A stretch of 64,000 nt of DNA, taken from Zanthoxylum bungeanum (Eukaryota; Streptophyta; Magnoliopsida; Sapindales; Rutaceae). The position numbers and the translations under genes are program-made. Positions 56,227 through 64,000 of the stretch are shown here, piece by piece (the stretch's first letter is position 1; each line of letters begins with the position of its first letter). The stretch is from assembly GCA_019454045.1 (NCBI GenBank), contig SKCR01034827.1:17116-81115 (forward strand), given 5' to 3'. Under the pieces are notes generated by a model that saw only the letters and a list, made by a program, of their open reading frames with translations, did no database searches and was not told the origin of the DNA.

Positions 56227-57336
56227 CTAAGAATTAAGAGGGCGAGGAGGCGGCAAAATTTGCCGGAGATTCTGATTCGCCTGACTCTGCCCTGCTCTCA
56301 ATATAAACGGATGCTGCAACAACTGCGCGGCAGTCCACCTCCTATGCGGATCTTTCTGCAAACAACATGAAATGAAATCCCTAAACTCGCTAGATGCAGT
56401 AGCTGGCGCTTCAGGTGGCTGCGCAAAACATATGGTACACATCAAACTCGCCCAATCCCCTTGCCTCCCAACGGCGAAGGGGAACCTCCCCAAATAAAAT
56501 TCCAATATACTAACCCCTAAACTCCATATATCCCCGGCGTAGCCATCATATCTCCCATTGTTCAAATCAGTATTGATCCTCTCGGGACTCATATACGCTA
56601 TCGTCCCTACGGCTGAATTACAGGGATCCATTGTCTGTGCCAAGATCCTACCCACACCAAAATCAGCAATTTTGACATTTTTTCTAGAATTTTTTAACAA
56701 ATTTGAGGGTTTTATGTCACGGTGTACGATACGTCGTTTGTGTAAATAAGCTAATCCGCCAAGTACTTGTCTAGCTAAATCAGATAATACGTGTTCTTGT
56801 TTTATGTGGGCCCCTTCTAGGGACCCACCGTCCATGTACTCTAACAGTACCTCTATTTCGCCGTTACGATCGTACATGTCGTGACACTTAACGACGTTAG
56901 GGTGGTCAACGTCGCGGAGGATTTCTATTTCACGGCAGATCTGAGATCTAACGGAATCCTCGTGGTTACCGTATATTACCTTGAGGGCGAAGACGCGTGA
57001 CGTGGCGCGGTGGAAGACTCTCCACACGGTGCCGCCGCTGCCGCTTCCGATTCGGACTCCGCGCTCGAGCTCCTCCGGGTTGATGAGCTGGTGGCGCTTG
57101 TGGTCCTGGGTTTGGCTTTGGTGGTTCGTTGACGGGCCGGAGGAGGTTGTCGCCGGAGGTAAGGGGAGAGGGACGGCTAAGGCTGGATCCCGCTGCGGGA
57201 TTGGCAGCGTTAGGTCCGGTCGCCGGCGTTGACCTCGGCGATTGGGTGATGAGGATGACCACGAGGAAGGCGACGACGACGAGGAGGAGGAGAAGGACGA
57301 GGATCCCGCCGGCGCCGGCGGGAGGATAGGTCTCAT
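56227..57336 (-). CDS. MKK4/5: MAP kinase kinase, group C (MKK4/MKK5 type), 369 aa
   Basis: An intronless gene, as expected for this group. ATG is at 57336 ([11 protein letters not shown]). An in-frame upstream extension starts only with TTG and was rejected. The Ser-rich N-terminus holds a MAPK docking site, [11 protein letters not shown] (basic patch then LxLxIP, about residues 38-48). Kinase motifs: Gly loop IGSGSGGTV, Lys in [22 protein letters not shown], activation loop TMDPCNS (the plant S/T-x5-S/T) and SPERI. The C-terminal tail has LPPPRPL. MKK4/5 phosphorylate MPK3/MPK6 in immunity, stomatal patterning and abscission. The DFGVG reads S at the last position in the Arabidopsis proteins as I recall. 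Antisense frames over the GC-rich N-terminal part are shadows. Confidence 0.95.
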   Translation of the reverse strand: MRPILPPAPAGSSSFSSSSSSSPSSWSSSSPNRRGQRRRPDLTLPIPQRDPALAVPLPLPPATTSSGPSTNHQSQTQDHKRHQLINPEELERGVRIGSGSGGTVWRVFHRATSRVFALKVIYGNHEDSVRSQICREIEILRDVDHPNVVKCHDMYDRNGEIEVLLEYMDGGSLEGAHIKQEHVLSDLARQVLGGLAYLHKRRIVHRDIKPSNLLKNSRKNVKIADFGVGRILAQTMDPCNSAVGTIAYMSPERINTDLNNGRYDGYAGDIWSLGVSILEFYLGRFPFAVGRQGDWASLMCTICFAQPPEAPATASSEFRDFISCCLQKDPHRRWTAAQLLQHPFILRAGQSQANQNLRQILPPPRPLNS

Positions 57337-57634
57337 GGATAGTGCCGGCGAGTTTAGAGTCAATGAAGGCGAAATTTAATAAAAGATTGAATTTTGATTC
57401 AAGAAATGGACACTGGATTGGGAGTTGTAATGAGATTTGGTGGGTTTTATTTTGTTGTTGTATGTTTCAATTCAAGAGTCCATACATGAATTTGTTTGTT
57501 TGGAAGGAAAATTGAGAGAGAAAATTCTCGAAAGAGACGAAAAGAAAACCAAAAAAAAAAGGGCCGAAAAAATAGAGTTTTGCCTTGGTTATTAACTTTT
57601 GGATCCTATATGTTTGTAAAATAACCAATAAGGC
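57337..57634 (-). other. 5' flank and leader of the MAPKK gene
   Basis: About 250 bases of A/C-rich (minus strand) leader-like DNA precede the ATG. No TATA box is certain. The hAT element begins about 300 bases upstream of the ATG and may affect promoter activity. Confidence 0.45.
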
Positions 57635-58138
57635 ATTTTCTTTTGCATGGCAACGGGCCGGGCTCGGGCCGGGCTCATCAAAGCCCGGCCGGGCCGTACA
57701 GTCATCGGGCCGGCCGGGTAGGCCCGGTCGGGCTTGGGCCGGCCTCGGGCCGGGCCCGGGCCTAATTTTTTTATTATAAATAAAAAAATATTATATAAAT
57801 ATATATATTTTAAGTCCGGATCCGATTTTTTATTATAAAAAATTATAAATATAAAAAATTTATTATAAAAATATATATATTTTATAAATTAAAATATTTA
57901 TTTATTTATTTTAAGTCCGGATTCGATTTTTTTATTACAAAAATTAAAATATAAAAAATTTATATAAAAATTTATATATTTTATAAATTAAAATATTTAT
58001 TTATATATTTTAAGCCCGGGCCGGGCCGGGCCCGGGCTTTTTCGTGAAGCCCGGCCCGGGCCCGTGTTACCCCGGGCCGGGCCAAAGCCCGCCCGGGCCG
58101 GGCCGGGCTCGGCTTTTTCTGGCCATGCTAATTTTCTT
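57635..58138. mobile_element. GC-rich hAT-type MITE upstream of the MAPKK gene
   Basis: ATTTTCTT flanks both ends (57635-57642, 58131-58138), an 8-bp target duplication. Ends are TTGCATGGC and GCCATGCTA (imperfect inverted). Both arms are filled with GGGCCGGGC words, and the core is AT-rich with two imperfect 100-bp repeats (TTTTAAGTCCGGAT). No transposase. The extreme GC/AT contrast makes a strong foldback. Confidence 0.85.
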
Positions 58139-59370
58139 AATGAAGAATATCTTTTAGTCCTTGATTTTTCATTATTATTTATTAGGTTCTCGTTGTTTAG
58201 AGTTTGCAGAAAATTTCAAATTTTAATCGGGTTTTGGCTTTTGAATCTCTTCGAATAGATTCAAGATGAAAAATCGTCTCAAATAAAAATTTTGACAACA
58301 ATTTGGGATGATTTTTCTTTATAATTAAAAAAGTTAGAATTTAGGTAAATTTTTCATTTAAAAACATAATTAGATGGGACAAGATGAGACATGTCATCCT
58401 TATTATTGTTTTATAGTAACAATATAAAATACAACACATATTTTTTTACTGTCAGATTAGTAGAGACTTGATGAATAATTATGAAAAAAATAAATGATTT
58501 TATGAATAATTATGAAAAAATAGACCTCTAAGGCATTTTCCTCAATAACTATAAGAAGTATTAAGAAAGATAATGTATTGGCGACTATCTATAATTTTCT
58601 ATCTTGACTTATCATCCGTTAAAATAATAGATGGTATTGATAAAATAAAAAATAGAAAAGAAATTGATTAAAAATATTTATTTTGGGAATAATGTAGTAG
58701 TATTTAGATTGATTGAGATTTAAGGAGGAGAGGTTGCAATCGAAAAACGGAGTCGAGATTTTTGAAGGGAAAAGTAACTCACGCGCTCTGCACGTTAGTG
58801 TGACACACGTGCCTATGAAAGTCGAGATAAGTCACGTGTGGTTTATCTTTCACTGAGCGCGTATGGTCACTTGAGCATATATATATAGCTATAGGGGGTT
58901 GTTTTAAACTTTTAACGTTAAAATTTTATTTATTTTTATTTTTAAATTAACTTCACTGAAATCAGAGCGTAGGAAACGAAATTTTGAGAATTTATATCTT
59001 ATCGATGATATGTTTATTGTTATATTATTAACGATTTAAATTTTCTCTTACATTCTTAAAATAATTTATTATCTATTATGAAATGATTAGAGATTCGGCG
59101 TAATCAAAATTTTATCTTGTTGAGAGATAAAATAGTTGGCTGGATGTAGAAGATGATAATATATCATCTTGTATCTTCGAAAGTGTCACAATTGATACTG
59201 ATGAAATGACAATCAATATCAAGGAGTTGGGTATTTCTGTTTGTGAACTATGCACTAATGTGACACAAAAGAATGATGAATTATGTCGAGAAGTACAAAA
59301 GCTCGTGGAAGCTGTGACTGAGATCAAAGTTGTTCAGATCAAGTCTTTAGGTTTGGGACAAGTGACATAG
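58139..59370. other. Intergenic
   Basis: AT-rich. No gene or bounded element recognised. Words such as CACGCGCTCTGCACG and GTCACGTGTGG near 58780-58830 may be old repeat. Confidence 0.45.
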
Positions 59371-61085
59371 CTGGTGACATAATGTTGTGTCTGTCAAGGC
59401 ATCCATGACGGCAATATGTGCCCGTATCTTGGAAGATTGCGAGAACTATATCAAGTATACAAGGCTAAGTTTGGAGAGCAAAATGATTATGCCAGTAATG
59501 GTGAAGGACTAGGTACAGACAATGTAGAATGTCACATATGCCAATGACATCATTCTATGCTAAAATATCCCATCAGAGAAACCCTTCAAGGGTGGCATGC
59601 AGTGGAACTGTGAGGACAGATCAAACAAGAGGATGAGCCTTGGTCTAACAATAAGATTACTCCATTATAACCTTGAAGTTACGGGTTTGAGTCACGGAAA
59701 CAACATCTTTACAATAAAGTAAGAGTAAATTTTAGAGAAATTTGTTCTCTATGAAAAGTTGTAACGGAAAAAAAATTAAAATTAGATTTAGTTTGAAATT
59801 AAATCTAGATTTTAAGTTTAGTAACGGTTAAATTAAAATGGGACGGTCCATTAATGAGTATATAAAAAAAATCCAGTGATGGCTAATTAAATTCATATTT
59901 AATTGTAAATAAATCTATGATTTAATATTTATAATGAATAATTAAATTTGGATTTAAATTATAATTAAATTTGGACTTAAATTATTATTAAATCCATAAT
60001 TTATGATAATATTAATATCAACAATTATAGAAACTAAATTAAATTATGCGGTTATAAATATGTTGTTCAAGGATTTAATTTTAGTTGTAGCATTTAATTA
60101 ATGAGTCGTATAGAATCTGATTTCATTACATTGGATAAATGTAGTGAAGAGACGGAATGATTATGAAACTCTTTGAGAGTGGCCAAAACAAGTGCCATAT
60201 GTTCCATAAGTGGAATAATTTACATACGTTGTGATAATCAACGTGCAGTTCGAAGGGCACACAACAAAATACATTATGATAAGTCAAAACATATACATCA
60301 TTGACACAATACCATGGATAATAACTCTCAACTAGAATTATTTTTATTGCCTATATAAAATCAAAGGATAATATTGCGCACGCCAACCAAATGATTAATT
60401 AGAGAGTTATATCGAAAATTATCGAAAAGAATGAGACTAAATGCCATGAAAAGAAATTCGTTATGATGGAAATCCAACCTAGTTGACTAAAGATCCCAAT
60501 ACCTAAGTTTAAAGGGACAATCTAATTATAAATATTTAGTTGGATCACTGTGAGGGTCATTTCCATGTGGGGGTTACCCTATAATCCATTCCTATAATAA
60601 AATGAAACAATGATGCTCGTAGGGAAACAGGTTAAACAAAGACTTTTAATGATTTTTATGCGTCGGGAATTCGAACGGAGTAATAAGGGTTACTTTTAAA
60701 TAAGAGATCACTTATGTGAGAGAGAAGTGGGGCCGCTTCAAAGGGAATTGCTAATGGCTCAATTCTTTGAAGCTCTTGTAATACGAGACAGATTTTCATG
60801 GCCAAAACGAATATAACAATGAGAACTTAGATGTGTTAGAATATATTTTTGTGCAGTAGTATATCATCGTTTAAACAAATAACAAAATAGTTCAAGGACA
60901 TCGCGTCTACTGGTCAGTCAGTAAAATAAATATATTGTTATAACAGAAGGTTTAATGGTTAAACCTTACCTATCCTATGCATGTTTCAATCAGTTGAATT
61001 CTTTCAGTAAGGTCAAAATATTTTGATGTCGAAAACCATTTATTTTATATCTTTTGCTTTACCAATTTTCATTCATGTGGGGGAT
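59371..61085 (+). mobile_element. Remnant internal region of an old LTR retrotransposon
   Basis: Near 59383 a frame reads CCVCQGIHDGNMCPYL, a CX2CX3HX4C zinc knuckle of gag type, followed by EQNDY and a second partial CHIC. The frame then stops. Downstream non-coding text runs to a PPT-like ATGTGGGGGAT at about 61074-61085. A SINE-like piece with a B-box-like GGGTTTGAGTC is inserted near 59640-59740. No pol is seen. The class (gypsy-like) is inferred from the knuckle and the PPT-LTR order. Confidence 0.6.
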
Positions 61086-61353
61086 TGTTAGAAAAATAGC
61101 ATGATAAGATGTTGTTTGGTGGCATAATTTTGAGTGTGCCTTACTTTGTAAAAATTAGAGATCATTAGTCATTTGGATTTTCCACCATGAGTCATTTGGG
61201 AAATCGTATATTTATATGCTCAAAATGATTCTCGAGTGAATGAGAAATTATCTCTCAAAGTACACCCATAAATATGAAAAATTAAAAGAAAAATTCTCTT
61301 ATCCAACATATGAAAGAAAATTAAGGCTAAATGGCTATAAATATAAATATATA
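61086..61353 (+). repeat. Partial LTR of the old element, cut by the second Tat-like element
   Basis: It starts TGTTAG directly after the purine tract and runs 268 bp until the young LTR begins at 61354. The missing half should lie beyond the right edge of the window, on the far side of the inserted element. Confidence 0.6.
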
Positions 61354-62140
61354 TGTTGACTGCTGATTTTGGTCTCAGGGCAATATGAGAATATTACTCC
61401 CGAGACAATCATCCATCAATAGTGAATTTGTTTGGTTATGGGGGACCAAAAGCAAACTTAGCAAAAGACAGATAATACACCAATCGACAAGGAGATTTAA
61501 CGTGGTTCGGTGGATTTGGATCCGACCTACGTCCACGGGCACAAACAAAATGATACTTTTATTATTCAAATGCGCTTCTCAGACCGTTCTTTGTGTTTTA
61601 CAAGTCAGAGCTTGGTGATTCTGATGATCATATTCGTTCTCCTTTTTTATTCTCCCCCCCTTAAGCATACTCTACCCTCCTATTTATAATAGTGCAGAAA
61701 TCAGATTCCTTCTTTTACAAGGGTTTCCTAGTTGAAACAATTTCTCTTTCCCATAAGGATTCCTAGTCAAAAACTACATTTACTTCATTTGTCATACTAG
61801 GACATTGACTTACTAGTTTACCCCATGAAAGTATGATAACTTATTATCTTATCTTGTATGGATATAATGTCTTATCTTCCCGAACATGTCTTGCCCTATG
61901 CTTGGTCTTCATGTGGTCGGTCATAATAGTCTTTTGTACTGAGAATGCTGCTGTCGACCTGATAATTGCCCGGTCATCTTGAACTCAAGTGCTCGGTCAC
62001 TAACCGTAAAGTTCCCGGCCCCTTATTGTTGACTCTTTAGTGGTCGGGTCGGCATTAATAATCTTGACTGAGAAGTGAATTACCTTTTTTACCCCTGTCG
62101 TGCTGCTTAAATAACATAGTGCCTGAAAACACCATCAACA
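61354..62140 (-). repeat. 3' LTR of the second Tat-like element
   Basis: TGTTGACTG ... CATCAACA, 787 bp. Compared with 545-1261 it has about 70 extra bases, mostly in the middle (near 61720-61990), and many substitutions. The minus-strand TATAAATAG is kept at 61680-61688. Confidence 0.9.
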
Positions 62141-62555
62141 TCTGTCCCCTAGTTCTCGGTCCAACGAGTATGCAAGTTGGTGCCGGGAACTATATAAAGA
62201 TGGTGTGCTGATCGCCTTGCTGGTGGTCGCTCCAGAAATCACAGAGAAATTGCCTTCGCCATCAACTAAGTCTTCTGTTTCTATCTTCATATCATCGGTT
62301 ATTGGAGATGCTGACCCTATTCTGAACGATTCTCCACCTCAAAGCAAATGCTTACTTGGGTCGTTCCATCAGGAGATGAAGTTCCTCTTGTTGTCCAAAC
62401 TAAAAATGACTCCTCCTCTGTAATATATGTACCAAAAGTTTAGAGGTCCTGACCCATGACTGATCCAATCTTGATTGTGAGGAGAAAATTTTACCTCTGA
62501 GCTAACGATGATGTGCTCGGTGGCGTGTGATCCTGTCTCGAGCTGTGAGAGATGC
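62141..62555. other. Short internal segment replacing the antisense ORF
   Basis: The first about 80 bases (TCTGTCCCCTAGTTCTCGG, GCAAGTTGGTGCCGGGAACT) match 1262-1340. After that the sequence is unrelated to element 1 and has no long ORF. It is either a deletion derivative or another subfamily. Confidence 0.6.
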
Positions 62556-63530
62556 TCGGACATGGGGGAATGTTACATCTTCAGTCCGAAGGACTGACTC
62601 GGTAGGACGTAACTCGACCCTGAATGAAGAGAGGCACTTTGGACCTGGGGGAATGTTACGTCCCCAGTCCGAAGGGCTGACTCGGTGGGACGTACCTCGA
62701 CCCCGAGCTGAGAAAGGGACTTGGACCTGAGGGAATGTTACGTCCCCAGTCCGAAGGGCTGACTCGGTGGGACGTGCCTCGACCCCGAGCTGAGAAAGGC
62801 ACTTGGACCTGAGGGAATGTTACGTCCCCTGTCCGAATAGCTGACTCGGTGGGACGTACCTCGACCCCGAGCTGAGAAAGGCACTTGGACCTGGGGGAAT
62901 GTTACGTCCCCAATCCGAAGGGCTGACTCGGTGGGACGTACCCCGACCCCGAGATGAGAAAGGCACTTGGACCTGGGGGAATGTTACGTCCCCAGTCCGA
63001 AGAGCTGACTCGGTGGGACGTACCCCGACCCCGAGCTGAGAAAGACACTTGGACCTGGGGGAATGTTACATCCCCAGTCCGAAGGGCTGACTCGGTGGGA
63101 CATACCCCGACCCCGAGCTGAGAAAGACACTTGGACCTGGGGGAATGTTACGTCCCCGGTCCGAAGGGCTGACTCGGTGGGACGTACCCCGACCCCGAGC
63201 TGAGAAAGGCACTTGGACATGGGGGAATGTTACGTCCCCAGTCTGAAGGGCTGACTCGGTGGGACGTACCCCGACCCCGAGCTGAGAAAGACACTTGGAC
63301 CTGAGGGAATGTTACGTCCCCAGTCCGAAGGGCTGGCTCGGTGGGACGTACCTCGACCCCGAGCCGAGAAAGGCACTTGGACCTGAGGGAATGTTACGTC
63401 CCCAGTCCGAAGGGCTGACTCGGTGGGACGTACCTCGACCCCGAGCTGAGAAATGCACTTGGACCTAGGGGAATGTTACGTCCCCAGTCCGAAGGGCTGA
63501 CTCGGTGGGACGTACCCCAACCCCGAACTG
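62556..63530. repeat. 82-bp tandem repeat array with internal inverted repeat (element 2)
   Basis: Twelve units. Unit marks at 62720, 62802 and 62884 are exactly 82 bases apart. The consensus keeps GGGGGAATGTTACGTCCCC, AGTCCGAAGGGCTGACTCGG and TGGGACGTACC. Units differ by a few bases (for example CCTCGACC against CCCCGACC). Arms GTTACGTCCC and GGGACGTA(A/C)C pair. Twice as many units as element 1. Confidence 0.92.
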
Positions 63531-63534
63531 AAAC

Positions 63535-63720
63535 AAACATCGATCTCGGCGGTACAAGAGCAGACCCGAGCCGGAAAGAAAACATCTGACCTCGGCGGAA
63601 CGAATCCAGCCTTGAGTCGATTAACCAAGCGGCATCGGCGGAATGAATCCAGCCCCGAGCCGATTAATCAAGTGGCCTCGGCGGAAAGAATCCAGCCCCG
63701 AGCCGATTAATCAAGTGGGA
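63535..63720. repeat. One 44-bp unit plus CTCGGCGGAACGAA units (element 2)
   Basis: CTCGGCGGTACAAGAGCAGA with CCCGAGCCGG (one 44-bp unit) is followed by three units with CCTCGGCGGAA and AGCCCCGAGCCGATTAA. It links directly to the 82-bp array, whereas in element 1 the 44-bp array is far away, so the modules have been shuffled. Confidence 0.75.
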
Positions 63721-64000
63721 CTTATTCAGAAGGGAAGTGAATCAACCTTATGAAACCCTACCGAATCTGGCACGGGCGTCCCCTTACCAGACCAGTGAAA
63801 AACAAAAACAAATCTCTGGAAAATAAAATTAACAGGCGGGGGCGACTTATCGCTTATCCCAAAACAAAACGTTTCGCAAGTATAAACAACAATACAGATG
63901 CCTCAAAACAGCGTCCTGTCCGAGGTCTCCAAAACACAATTCTGAATCTTTCAAGTCAGTGTCCCGGCGAACCAGGATTTTGATCAGTTGAGCGTTTAAA

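Larger units (their letters stand above)
61354..64000 (-). mobile_element. Second Tat-like element, incomplete (runs off the window)
   Basis: The same family as 540-8642 and in the same orientation: LTR 61354-62140, PPT at 62141, 82-bp array 62556-63530, short units 63540-63715, and conserved block 63722-63985. It differs in that only about 415 bp separate the PPT from the array, with no antisense ORF. Gag and the 5' LTR, if present, lie beyond 64000. Target duplication cannot be tested. The five bases before it are ATATA. Confidence 0.9.

Noticed and set aside
56966..57329. Overlapping frames on both strands over the MAPKK N-terminus
   Set aside because: GC-rich shadows of the real kinase frame, with no conserved motif.
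57337..57363. N-terminal extension of the MAPKK
   Set aside because: It begins with TTG. ATG at 57336 gives the start expected for MKK4/5.

Overview
The window is nuclear DNA of a eudicot plant. Spliced genes with GT-AG introns sit beside plant-type MAPKK, DYW-class PPR and type II vacuolar pyrophosphatase genes, and the intergenic space is full of Ty3/gypsy, LINE, SINE, hAT and copia-derived elements. The species cannot be named from the sequence.

Layout. (1) 1-8642: a SINE, then a complete but non-autonomous LTR retrotransposon of the Tat-like gypsy type, lying on the minus strand. It has 0.72-kb LTRs, a 5-bp target duplication, a degenerate gag, no pol, three kinds of tandem repeat, and a spliced antisense ORF (now broken). 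(2) 8643-21576: a nest. A roughly 1-kb segment is present twice. One copy is split by a LINE with a 15-bp target duplication, and the LINE is split by a 7.3-kb Athila-like element whose 2.1-kb LTRs each carry nine CACGTG G-boxes upstream of a TATA box. (3) 21577-26280: very AT-rich DNA with SINEs and a degenerate repeat family. (4) 26280-50917: the gene core. It holds a type II H+-pyrophosphatase gene (14 coding exons, 802 aa), a 151-aa gene of unknown function, a DYW-type PPR gene with one frameshift, and a chloroplast-type TPR gene (15 coding exons, 389 aa). Introns of the first and last of these hold a LINE, a foldback MITE, SINE pieces, a TRIM-like copia derivative and a hAT MITE. (5) 50918-56226: intergenic DNA with a TRIM relative and small repeats. 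(6) 56227-57336: an intronless MKK4/MKK5-type MAP kinase kinase on the minus strand. (7) 57643-64000: a GC-rich hAT MITE, an old gypsy remnant, and a second copy of the Tat-like element that runs off the window.

The genes do not form a pathway. Their functions are separate: Golgi/endomembrane proton pumping, organelle RNA editing, a plastid TPR protein and MAPK signalling. The observations most worth following are the antisense gene and hairpin-forming 82-bp repeats of the gag-only Tat-like family, the G-box array in the Athila-like LTR, the LINE that landed on a splice donor of the pyrophosphatase gene, and an ORF1-RT fusion made by deletion inside the LINE. All coordinates and translations were read by eye without alignment software. 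Splice sites rest on GT-AG signals, reading frame and recalled family sequence.
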